From the NCBI GenBank assembly GCA_947564305.1, contig CANOBT010000005.1, positions 1-64,000 of the forward strand: a DNA stretch of 64,000 nucleotides, given 5' to 3'. The position numbers and the translations under genes are program-made. Source of the DNA: an uncultured Lachnospiraceae bacterium. Its GTDB lineage: Bacteria; Bacillota_A; Clostridia; Lachnospirales; Lachnospiraceae. Numbering within the stretch: the stretch's first letter is position 1; every line of letters starts with the position of its first letter. Positions 1-7,798 of this stretch are shown here, in pieces. The notes beneath the pieces are model-generated. The model had not been told where the DNA came from. It did not search any database and saw only the letters and a list, made by a program, of their open reading frames with translations.

Positions 1-230
1 TCCCGTTTAAACTCCATACAGAAATTTTCCGGTTTATTGATACGCGCATTCATTGCCGCCTGCCCTACTAATATCTCTCTATCGGAATCTACATAGACAG
101 CTGATGGAATAGAATATTTACTGCCATAGCTGCTGATTCCCGTATTAATATCAACAGGTTGGATTTCTTCATCTCCCCCAAGCATACAGATACTTGAATA
201 GCTTGTTCCTATATCTATACTGATAATCAT
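1..230 (-). CDS. Hsp70-like protein, N-terminal part (cut by window edge)
   Basis: This is the first 76 codons of an Hsp70-family ATPase; the rest lies beyond the left edge. The start MIISIDIGTSYSS is the phosphate-1 loop of the actin/Hsp70 ATPase fold, followed by a segment ending in GQAAMNAR. An AAAGGAG ribosome binding site sits just upstream of the ATG at 230. It is very similar to the Hsp70-like gene at 402-1064 over the whole visible length, so the two are a tandem duplication. In this family N-terminal ATPase regions drive client or partner cycling. The partner is unknown, and the C-terminus cannot be judged here. Confidence 0.8.
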   Translation of the reverse strand, partial: MIISIDIGTSYSSICMLGGDEEIQPVDINTGISSYGSKYSIPSAVYVDSDREILVGQAAMNARINKPENFCMEFKR

Positions 231-291
231 AACATACTCCTTTGTTAGTATTTATAATGCATTTGAAATGTAACTCAGCCTGTACATTTAA

Positions 292-399
292 TCATTTTAT
301 ATTTTCAGGGATCCATAATAATCTTCTCTGTCCCACATCATTCCCCTGTTCCGCTGACATTTGATACCACATGAATGCCTTTGCATTATCTTTATCTAC
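292..399 (-). pseudogene. Sel1-like repeat remnant after truncated Hsp70 gene
   Basis: Directly after the stop of the Hsp70-like gene at 402, a different frame reads 35 residues containing AFMWYQMSAEQGNDVG and ends with TGA at 292-294. This matches the Sel1-like repeat pattern (A-x-x-WY-x-x-A-A-E-Q-G-N). It has no start codon or ribosome binding site of its own. The simplest reading is that it is the tail of an Hsp70-Sel1 repeat protein whose middle was deleted and whose frame was lost. A chance resemblance is possible because only one repeat is visible. Confidence 0.55.
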
Positions 400-401
400 T
401 T

Positions 402-1064
402 CTATCCCATATCAGCATATATAGCCCTGTCTATGTCGATTCCGCCACACTGTTCAATTCCCATAGCAGGAGTGAGAGGTTCATATCCTTTGTCCTTATA
501 TTGGATTAAAGAGACATCAAAGGTTCCGCCGCCGAAGTCATACACAAGCAGAATATCTCCGTCTTTCAGGGTATTTTTTGCTTTGCAGCACATGGCTGCC
601 GCTGTAGGTTCGTCCACCAGTTCTATATCAAAGAGTCCTGCATTCTTTGCGGCCTGTGTGATCTTGTCACATCTTGTCCTGCCAAAAGATGCAGGATATG
701 TGATGTAAGCTCTTTCCACTATACCATTTCCACTTTTCTCCGCGCACTTTTTCATATGTCGGAAGAGTTCCGTGTACAGTTCCTCAGGCAGAAAACTTCT
801 GCTGCCCAGTACGATTGGAACATTCTGCCCCAAATCACGCTTGAATTCCGAACGGAAATTCTGGGGCTTCTTCTTCCTGCTGTTCATGGCCGCCTGCCCC
901 ACAAGCACCTCCCCGTTGTCTTCCACAAACACTGCGGAAGGGAGAGAATATTTGCTTCCATATATGCTGATTCCTGTGGAAGTTTCCACAGGTTCTATGT
1001 CTCCTTTTTCGTTTTTCATGCACATGCTGGAATAGCTCGTGCCTATGTCTATACTGATGATCAT
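402..1064 (-). CDS. Truncated Hsp70-like protein
   Basis: A 220-residue protein with the N-terminal half of an Hsp70 ATPase domain. It has the phosphate-1 motif IDIGTSYSS at residues 4-12, the ITYPASF segment, VDEPTAAA, and the phosphate-2 motif DFGGGTFDVS near residue 175. Family members normally exceed 500 residues, so the end of the ATPase domain and the substrate domain are missing. A Sel1-like remnant lies just downstream in another frame. AGGAGG precedes the ATG. It ends a run of minus-strand genes, 48 bp after the dynamin-like gene. It probably cannot complete an ATPase cycle and is either decaying or a stand-alone fragment. Confidence 0.75.
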   Translation of the reverse strand: MIISIDIGTSYSSMCMKNEKGDIEPVETSTGISIYGSKYSLPSAVFVEDNGEVLVGQAAMNSRKKKPQNFRSEFKRDLGQNVPIVLGSRSFLPEELYTELFRHMKKCAEKSGNGIVERAYITYPASFGRTRCDKITQAAKNAGLFDIELVDEPTAAAMCCKAKNTLKDGDILLVYDFGGGTFDVSLIQYKDKGYEPLTPAMGIEQCGGIDIDRAIYADMG

Positions 1065-1112
1065 TTTACACCCTCCTGTATTTTGCTTTCATATCCCGTC
1101 CTTGCCTTTTTC

Positions 1113-2672
1113 TTATTCATCACATAGTGCACTCAAATGATAGTAAATATGTTCATATGACCTGGCAATGGTAGCTGCCGCATCCACATAGGTGCCGGGC
1201 ATCATAAAAGAACTGGTCTTTTCATGCCATTTTTCCGTCTTTTCCCTGGCAATCCGCATCAGTTCATTCATGGAAACAGAGGATTTTACTCCAAGCCTCT
1301 GTTCAGGTTCCCTTCCATATTCACCAGTCACCTGCATGAAGTCCTCAAACTCATCTTCGTTCGTAAACTTTAGCTGCCCGTTATAATAATATTGCAGGAT
1401 CCGTAGTTCATTTAAGGTCTGAATACCTGACATCAGTTCGTCAATCTTATTTTCCAGTCCCTCACACACATCCACTAACTGCCGGTTGTCTCTCTGGGTG
1501 CGGCGCAGTTTCCTTGACAGGTCTAGCAGCTTGTTAAAAATGAACTGGGATTTGATTAAAAATGTTCGATTCCCAAAGTGGGACAAAAGCATATTCCGTA
1601 CCTCTGTGATACCGCATTGTTTGGATAAAACCTGCTTCATATCATTTATGTCCGTACCCTCTGACAGCTGCCGGCAGATTTCCACAATCCCATACTGCCC
1701 TAATGCTCCAATAAGGTGTGCTCTAGCGGATGACTCCCCAAATTTCACAAAATAATCGTCATCGCTTACTGAAAACATTTCTGCATCAAACAGTAGGTCG
1801 GTTAGCTCGCTTCGGGGAAGAGCAGCAAGCTTTTTCAGTTCTTCCCAGTCGGCGTCCCTTAAGGAGGAATATCCCTCTACAGCTTTGGCACACACCGGAA
1901 ATGTGGCATAAACAAAACGTTTCATGTTTGCATCTTTCATTATGGTGTCCGCCACGGCGGAGGCAGACTGAACAGGAGTCATATCCCCTTCGATATTCCA
2001 TATGCCAGTGGCATCTGTTTTAGTCAATATCCCCACGGAATTAATGGGAGAAGACTGACTGGCTCCTCCACGGTGAAAAGCATTCAGCAGTTCCTTGTCA
2101 AACCCACCAGCGCTTCTGCTAAAAGCGTATATAATAGCATCTGCCATAGAAGTTTCCTGGATCGTATCCTCAGAACTTTTTATTTCAAGGAAGTCCAATG
2201 TGTTCTGGGCATCCGTGCCATAGACAGAATTAAGCCCCGGAGTGTCGATGAACTCTAACTGCTTCAAAACATCACTGGGATAGTGTATAATTAAATACTT
2301 AACATCATTAATCCTGGGATTTTCCTTTTCATACTTTCTTACTGACCATTTGGCAAGTTCAGTGTATTCTGCCCGTTGGGTTTCACCATCCCGAAAGCAG
2401 ACCGTAATAAAGGGGGTTTCGGCATATTTAAACCAACAGACCGTATAAGTGGTTTCCAGATTGCCTGTGTAAACCACATTGTCCCCGATAAGAGCATTCA
2501 TAAATGTGGATTTTCCGGCCTTCATGATTCCTGCAACCGCTACCCTGAGAGGGGCGGAAAGCCTGTCACGCATTTCACCAAGAATTTTCTGTAATGGTTC
2601 ACAGCCGGGGCAGTCATGGCACAGCCTTGCCGTATCATCAATTAATTTGTAAACCTGCATTTTCAGTGACAT
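1113..2672 (-). CDS. Dynamin-like GTPase (519 aa)
   Basis: Bacterial dynamin-family large GTPase. The G1 P-loop GIMKAGKST is at residues 48-56, a TTYT segment near 74-77 could supply the G2 threonine, G3 DTPGL is at 143-147, and G4 TKTD is at 217-220. The C-terminal half is helical and charged, with a likely coiled coil around 390-430. There is no obvious transmembrane stretch, unlike the neighbouring larger dynamin-like protein (2777-4834). Bacterial dynamins often come as such unequal pairs that co-assemble on membranes to bend, tether or protect them. It lies between that partner and the Hsp70-like gene in the same orientation. The client membrane or trigger is unknown. Confidence 0.8.
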   Translation of the reverse strand: MSLKMQVYKLIDDTARLCHDCPGCEPLQKILGEMRDRLSAPLRVAVAGIMKAGKSTFMNALIGDNVVYTGNLETTYTVCWFKYAETPFITVCFRDGETQRAEYTELAKWSVRKYEKENPRINDVKYLIIHYPSDVLKQLEFIDTPGLNSVYGTDAQNTLDFLEIKSSEDTIQETSMADAIIYAFSRSAGGFDKELLNAFHRGGASQSSPINSVGILTKTDATGIWNIEGDMTPVQSASAVADTIMKDANMKRFVYATFPVCAKAVEGYSSLRDADWEELKKLAALPRSELTDLLFDAEMFSVSDDDYFVKFGESSARAHLIGALGQYGIVEICRQLSEGTDINDMKQVLSKQCGITEVRNMLLSHFGNRTFLIKSQFIFNKLLDLSRKLRRTQRDNRQLVDVCEGLENKIDELMSGIQTLNELRILQYYYNGQLKFTNEDEFEDFMQVTGEYGREPEQRLGVKSSVSMNELMRIAREKTEKWHEKTSSFMMPGTYVDAAATIARSYEHIYYHLSALCDE

Positions 2673-2776
2673 ATCTGCTCACTTCCTTTATTTTCTATTT
2701 TATGTACGATAACTTCCTGCAACTGCAGCTGCACAGCCTGATAGATTTCTTTAAGGTCTTCTATTTTGCATGCTTA

Positions 2777-4834
2777 TTATAGAAAGCTATATTCTATTTG
2801 TTTCTCCATCCCGTCAGCATCCTGTCTGGATTGAGATAATGTTTTTCCTGTTCCATCCGGCAGGGCATTTTCTGCCTCTGTTTTTGAAGTACACATTTTG
2901 TCCACAACTTCCTCAATCTTATCGAAATGTGCCAAAACGCTTTCCAATACTTCGGAGCGTTTCTTAAGCTCTTCCAACTTGGCCTGATCCGACTTTGTTG
3001 AAAAAATATTCTCTTGAATCTGGTCAATGTTATCTTTCAATTCCTGGCTCTTTCTCGTCAATTCCGTTTCCAGGTTATTTACCACTGTGCCTTTCAGGGT
3101 AATAAAGCCATCGTTCACAATCTTTCCCAGTAGATTCATAGAAGATTCGATATGTTTATTAAAAGCTCTCTGGACAACAGGGACATCCACATCACGGCCT
3201 GTTTTTGCAGCATCAATGCAGCCCTTGGTGCCTCCGAGGAACGAACCTGCTGTGGTTCCCAGCACACCGCCTCCTGCAGCTGTGGCTGCTACAGCCGCGG
3301 CTGCTGTAGTTCCAAGCTGGGCAGCTAAAACGGCCGGCCCAGCTACAAAGGCAAGTCCGGTACCCAAAACAGCGCCGGCTAACATGCCAATTTTGCTTCC
3401 GCCCATCATTCCCATGCCCACTTTTCGACCGCCGGCTATCAATTTATCTGATACTGTTCTTTTGGGAAAGTCAACCACCATCTCACCCTTTGGCCGGAAC
3501 GCCAGGCTGTCCAGGGCTTTCTGGCAGGAATCCACATTCAGTCCCAGAATCTCATTCATCCGGCTTACCTCGGCTGTAGTCTTCTCAACCATGGCTTCTT
3601 TCATATCAAGAAGTCCCTCGCTGATTATACTGTTTATTTCATTGTATACGTGGTTGTACTGATCCGGATTGCAAATCCTGACCCCCAGATTCGTAACGCT
3701 CTCATCCAGATAATCCCTTGCTTGAACTTTCATCTGGGAAAAATCATAGGAATTATCGTTCTGCATCTTGGAAAAGAACTGGGAAATTTCATACTTCCAT
3801 GATGCATCGCTGTGTTTCAGCTTATTATATTTTTCAATTTCTTTCTTCATTTCATCTGCCAGAATCGGAAGTTTCTCTTTAGCGGAATTCAAAAGCTGAT
3901 ATTGGGCAGCAATGCTGTCAGCCATTTTATACAGCTCCTGCTTCACTTGTTCCACAAATGGAAGGAACAGGATTTCTCCACGTTTTCTTTCAATGGTAGA
4001 CCAAATCGTATTCTCAAATTCTGTATAGTTGCTGCCGGCTAACATTGTCTTGCTCTGAGTTTTCAGATATCGGAGTTTGGCTGAACTGGAAATGGGAATC
4101 ACCGTGACCTCATCTTTGGGAATACATAGGACTTCGCTGATTTTCCTTTGATTATCCTCCATGATGTCTCTGTATCCGGGGTTCAAATCCTTTTTTGTCA
4201 AAGGAAATATGATGTTCTTGCAATACTTATATCCTTTTTTTAGAAAATTAAGCTCTGTATCTGTCAGACCTGCCGCCGCATCACTGACGAAGAGCAGTAA
4301 GTCGGCATTTGGCAAAAATCCATATGTAGTTTCCGCATGGCTGATATTCAGAGACCCCACCCCCGGGGTGTCTACAAACACGATTCCTTCCTGCAATACA
4401 GGGTTCGGTATTTCCACATTCAGCACTTTTACGTTTTTAAAATTGGAAGGATTCCCTTGCTCGGATACATAATTTGGAATTTCTTCCCGGGTAATTGTCT
4501 TTGCTATGGGGGTCATAATGCCATTTTTCTGTTCTTCAATGAGAGCCTCTACCTTTTCCTGCCTGCCATACCGCACGATTGTCACCACATTGGTACATAC
4601 GTTGGCATCTACTGGGAAAATGTAATCTGTTTCCCCAAGCAGTGCATTTAGCATGGAAGACTTGCCACGCCGCATTTCACCTACTGTGACCACCAAAAGC
4701 TCCTTTTCGGAAAAGGCTTTCTCCACTTCCTTTATTACTTCCGCAGATGAGCTGAAGCCCATCTGCTCTGCTAAGATAGAGCTTTGATGAACTTTTCTGA
4801 TTATATTTTTCTTGAATTTGAATAAATTACACAT
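2777..4834 (-). CDS. Dynamin-like GTPase with glycine-rich membrane segment (685 aa)
   Basis: Second dynamin-family GTPase. G1 is GEMRRGKSS at residues 52-60, G3 DTPGVG at 155-160, and G4 TKKD at 213-216. A long helical region follows. A strikingly Gly/Ala-rich hydrophobic stretch at about 468-538 is of the kind that inserts into or spans membranes in bacterial dynamins. The C-terminus (about 590-650) is a charged coiled coil. A strong AGGAGG site precedes the ATG. The neighbouring shorter dynamin-like gene follows 104 bp later, so the two probably form a hetero-oligomer at the membrane. Known pairs of this kind act in membrane fusion or stress protection; the role here is inferred only. Confidence 0.82.
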   Translation of the reverse strand: MCNLFKFKKNIIRKVHQSSILAEQMGFSSSAEVIKEVEKAFSEKELLVVTVGEMRRGKSSMLNALLGETDYIFPVDANVCTNVVTIVRYGRQEKVEALIEEQKNGIMTPIAKTITREEIPNYVSEQGNPSNFKNVKVLNVEIPNPVLQEGIVFVDTPGVGSLNISHAETTYGFLPNADLLLFVSDAAAGLTDTELNFLKKGYKYCKNIIFPLTKKDLNPGYRDIMEDNQRKISEVLCIPKDEVTVIPISSSAKLRYLKTQSKTMLAGSNYTEFENTIWSTIERKRGEILFLPFVEQVKQELYKMADSIAAQYQLLNSAKEKLPILADEMKKEIEKYNKLKHSDASWKYEISQFFSKMQNDNSYDFSQMKVQARDYLDESVTNLGVRICNPDQYNHVYNEINSIISEGLLDMKEAMVEKTTAEVSRMNEILGLNVDSCQKALDSLAFRPKGEMVVDFPKRTVSDKLIAGGRKVGMGMMGGSKIGMLAGAVLGTGLAFVAGPAVLAAQLGTTAAAAVAATAAGGGVLGTTAGSFLGGTKGCIDAAKTGRDVDVPVVQRAFNKHIESSMNLLGKIVNDGFITLKGTVVNNLETELTRKSQELKDNIDQIQENIFSTKSDQAKLEELKKRSEVLESVLAHFDKIEEVVDKMCTSKTEAENALPDGTGKTLSQSRQDADGMEKQIEYSFL

Positions 4835-4885
4835 GGGATATCCTCCTGCTGAATTAAAATATTTTTTGCATTGACAATTTCCAAC

Positions 4886-5410
4886 TCATGCTCTGTAAAA
4901 ATTTGAGTAAAATTTTTTGTTGATCCTCTCATAATAAGGGTAGAGAGACGGCTCCATCAGCTTTGAGAACAGCTCCACCATCTCATCCTCTTTTTCAAAG
5001 ACCTGATGATTCAAAACTGCCCTGACCATTTCATCATAATAACCATAAAGTCTGCTGCATAACTCCAGATATTCTCCGCGAGTTTCCACCTCCTTCAGAG
5101 CTGGGTGTTTAAATACTCCGACAGGTTTTGAATAATCTACATCCTCCCATTCAGGAAGTGTATGGTAGATGGTAAAATCAAGAATCCTGCCGGGATTTTT
5201 CCACATAATTGTGACGGAGCAATAGATAGGGTACAGTGCAAATCCCTTTTCACAAGGCCTCCTATTGAAATAAGGTATAACAACACACAGCCTCCGGTCA
5301 ATCATTCGGATACATGGCCATCCGGATACAATGTCTGACGGAATCAGCTTCTTTCGAAGGTCGCTATGGTTAAAACCGGTAATCAATTCCTTCATCTTAA
5401 TCTGTTCCAT
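4886..5410 (-). CDS. Hypothetical protein (174 aa)
   Basis: I do not recognise this protein. It is a soluble, mixed alpha/beta sequence, rich in aromatic residues, with no signal peptide or membrane segment. The N-terminal half has hydrophobic strand-like stretches (IRMIDRRLCVVIPYF, YCSVTIMW). The C-terminal third looks helical and ends in a basic, tyrosine-rich tail. The ATG is preceded by AAGGAGG, so translation is likely. It lies between the C39-like peptidase gene and the first dynamin-like gene, in the same orientation with short spacers, so it is probably co-transcribed with them. Confidence 0.6.
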   Translation of the reverse strand: MEQIKMKELITGFNHSDLRKKLIPSDIVSGWPCIRMIDRRLCVVIPYFNRRPCEKGFALYPIYCSVTIMWKNPGRILDFTIYHTLPEWEDVDYSKPVGVFKHPALKEVETRGEYLELCSRLYGYYDEMVRAVLNHQVFEKEDEMVELFSKLMEPSLYPYYERINKKFYSNFYRA

Positions 5411-5460
5411 TTCCTTTTCCTCCTTGTCAGATTAACCAATCCTCGTTTTTCATACTTGTT

Positions 5461-6423
5461 TTAGGATGCCTCTACCATAAAACATCCGCTGTCTTCCCAT
5501 GCATCCATGAACTCTTCTGCCGGAATCATAACGCCTTGTCCATTTGAAACACCTGAATCATTAATAATGACCATAGGATTTGACGGGTCGCTCTCGTCAA
5601 ATCCTATGACCTGAATTGCATGGTTGGCATCCATTCCCGGTCCAAACATTTCCTCATTTTGACCACTCCAAAGTTCGTCTGCATCTACTCCCGCGATAAT
5701 CTGATTTCCATCCGCCAAGCTGCTTTTTAAATCATCCAGACTGTTCCCGGTACTCTGCTCTACATTAGCTCCATAATATTCCAATATTTTTCCGACATCT
5801 TCTATGTTTGTCCCATTGTCATACCATCCATTGTCCTCGGCAATCTCTCGAAGCTCCTGTTCATCAAACTCTCGATTAAAGATACTTTCCAACACAAATT
5901 CCTGAGAAACCACGGCGCAGGTGTTTCCGGACTGAAGGTGCCAGGATTCCACGGCTTCTCCCGGATTGCCTGTAATTCCTACTCCATCTGATTCTTCAGG
6001 AGTAAAGTGGTTATATATATTGTATGCTTCCGCATCTGTCGATTCTGAAAAAAACAGACTTCCATTTTCCTCCCGCTCTTCCCATTGAGTTACGGTATCA
6101 AAGACGGACTCGCCATGAATGTCCTCTGAAAATATGATAAAGTCAGTTACTCCATCTCCGTCCACATCTGTTTCCAAATCCATTGCCAATGTATCGAAGA
6201 CACCATCTCCGTCAGAGTCTGTGAAGAGAGACTCATATATTCCATCTCCATCAGAGTCTGTAAGGAGAGATTCATATATTCCATCCCCGTCCATATCAGT
6301 CAAGAATGAATCGTATATTCCATCTCCGTCCGTGTCAACCCACTGACCGTCAATACCTTGTTCCATATTATCCTGACTGTCACCATCACTTAATCCGATT
6401 GCATTTAGAAAATTCTCTAACAT
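5461..6423 (-). CDS. C39-like cysteine peptidase with calcium-binding repeats
   Basis: A 320-residue protein. Residues 30-94 hold five DxDGDGxxD/E loops, the calcium-binding pattern of EF-hand/thrombospondin type-3-like repeats, mostly 13 residues apart. The C-terminal domain fits the C39-like papain fold: Gln164 and Cys169 in QSGNTC, His268 in NHAIQVIG, and Asn288/Asp289 in IIND. No Sec signal peptide or membrane segment is visible; the start MLENFLNAIG is preceded by AAAGGGG. C39 domains cleave double-glycine leaders or other peptides. Its target is unknown, but calcium could gate activity. It may act inside the cell or leave by a non-classical route. Confidence 0.7.
   Translation of the reverse strand: MLENFLNAIGLSDGDSQDNMEQGIDGQWVDTDGDGIYDSFLTDMDGDGIYESLLTDSDGDGIYESLFTDSDGDGVFDTLAMDLETDVDGDGVTDFIIFSEDIHGESVFDTVTQWEEREENGSLFFSESTDAEAYNIYNHFTPEESDGVGITGNPGEAVESWHLQSGNTCAVVSQEFVLESIFNREFDEQELREIAEDNGWYDNGTNIEDVGKILEYYGANVEQSTGNSLDDLKSSLADGNQIIAGVDADELWSGQNEEMFGPGMDANHAIQVIGFDESDPSNPMVIINDSGVSNGQGVMIPAEEFMDAWEDSGCFMVEAS
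6162..6345 (-). repeat. 39-bp tandem repeats encoding calcium-binding loops
   Basis: The coding stretch for the DxDGDG loops is built of near-identical 39-bp units, clearest at 6241-6279, 6280-6318 and 6319 onward. Most of the divergence falls at third positions and linker codons. Such arrays gain or lose whole 13-residue units by slippage without breaking the frame. Confidence 0.75.
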
Positions 6424-6559
6424 GTTATATAGCCCCTTTCTTATTTTTTTGTTATTAAGGTTTACTTTTTCCCTCTTTGATGTTGGAAAAATCTATAATA
6501 TAGATGTCAATATCATCGTCTTTGATACATTTTTTCGTTACGTCCAATAAGAGAGCAGA

Positions 6560-6596
6560 CAAAAAAGCCAAAAAGAATGATTCCACTCTTCCTGGC
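6560..6596 (-). terminator. Rho-independent terminator after ADP-ribosylglycohydrolase gene
   Basis: On the minus strand a stem starting GCCAGGAAGA pairs, with G-U wobbles, to TCTTTTTGGC and runs into a T-tract. It lies about 85 bp past the stop at 6681. Most of its sequence recurs at the terminator near 13.4 kb. Confidence 0.7.
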
Positions 6597-6680
6597 TTTC
6601 CAATACTGTTTATACGGCCCGTTTATTAATATTATGAGGAAATATCCGTATGAAGAGGATTTACTCAATTCTGCAATACG

Positions 6681-7742
6681 TCAGGCAAGGTATATTGCAG
6701 TATTGCAGATTTTATGAAATTTGCAGAACATCTGATACAGTTCCTCTCTTTTTACAAGATTTTGAATCCATTCCTTTGGAATCCGTTTTTCAATATCCAT
6801 ACAGTAGAAAATACCGGCGAGTCCACCGGCAAGCGCCGCCACCGTATCCGTATCTTCCCCCAGATTTACCGCCGTCAAGACTACATCCTGATAAGACTTT
6901 GCATGATAAAAAGCCCACAGGACCGCTTCCAGTGTATCTACGACATATCCGGTACTTCGGATTTCATCCTCTTCAAGATACAAGATTTCTTTGCTGAAAA
7001 TCCTGTCAAAATGTTTCCACTCGTCTTTGTATGCTTCAAAGCAATTCTTTCTCATGAACATGAGCGTCCTGTCATAAGCTTCTTCTTTTGCGTCTTCCCT
7101 GAAGGAATGTCCGTCCATAAGATACATAGTAAATCTTACATAGAAAATACATGCGAGTCTGGACCGCGGATGTCTATGGGTCAGCGAGGAAATCTCCTCA
7201 ATCAGAGAAATGAACTCCGGAACTTTCATCCGCCGTCCATAAAACGCAAGCGGTAGAATCCGCATTAAGGAACCATTCCCATTCTCAAACTCCGATATAC
7301 CGCCGCAGTCAGCCGGATTCTCTCCCCTGCACATTTTTTCCACTGCGTCCTTTGTAGAATTACCGATGTCAAAGACCTCTCCATAAGGGGTAAATGCTCC
7401 ATTTTTATAGAAGCGGATAAAATTATCCGCAACTTTCCGTATAGAATATCCTTGATTAACAGCATCAATCAGACAAAGCATCAGAGAAGTATCGTCCGAC
7501 CAGGTTCCAAGCGGCTGGCCATGTGTTCCATAGGCCCGCATTTCCCGAACCGGGTCTTTCCTTCTCTGTTCCCTGGTAGAAAATTCAACCGGAACGCCCA
7601 ATGCATCCCCTATGCAGAATCCAAATAAACCATGATATAGGAAATACTTCCCAATATCTTTTATTGGAATAGAATTCGCTTCTGACCGTTGTTCCTTATA
7701 ACCCATGTTCCCTTTATATCTTTTCCTCGAAAATAACTTCAT
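6681..7742 (-). CDS. ADP-ribosylglycohydrolase family protein
   Basis: DraG/ARH-family hydrolase, a magnesium-dependent enzyme that removes ADP-ribose from proteins or related substrates. All hallmark motifs are present: GDALGVPVE (about residues 45-53), WSDDTSL (about 82-88), GNGSLMR, and LGEDTDTVAALAGG near the C-terminus, which supplies metal-binding acidic residues. I chose the ATG at 7742 because AGAGG lies 8 bases upstream; a TTG at 7760 and an ATG at 7748 in frame are less well placed. It could reverse an ADP-ribosyl mark on a partner in this island or counter a foreign toxin. No ADP-ribosyltransferase is visible in the window. Confidence 0.88.
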   Translation of the reverse strand: MKLFSRKRYKGNMGYKEQRSEANSIPIKDIGKYFLYHGLFGFCIGDALGVPVEFSTREQRRKDPVREMRAYGTHGQPLGTWSDDTSLMLCLIDAVNQGYSIRKVADNFIRFYKNGAFTPYGEVFDIGNSTKDAVEKMCRGENPADCGGISEFENGNGSLMRILPLAFYGRRMKVPEFISLIEEISSLTHRHPRSRLACIFYVRFTMYLMDGHSFREDAKEEAYDRTLMFMRKNCFEAYKDEWKHFDRIFSKEILYLEEDEIRSTGYVVDTLEAVLWAFYHAKSYQDVVLTAVNLGEDTDTVAALAGGLAGIFYCMDIEKRIPKEWIQNLVKREELYQMFCKFHKICNTAIYLA

Positions 7743-7798
7743 AAGCATAACCTCTGTCAATCGTAATTTTCTGCTATTCCTGACAATATCAACAATAT

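Noticed and set aside
3027..3662. Plus-strand frame rich in Ala/Pro (211 codons) opposite the large dynamin gene
   Set aside because: It is the antisense of the Gly/Ala-rich membrane stretch; no start signal or domain.
6162..6345. Regular 39-bp repeats as a possible CRISPR array
   Set aside because: The repeats are contiguous without unique spacers and translate to DxDGDG loops in a clear peptidase gene.
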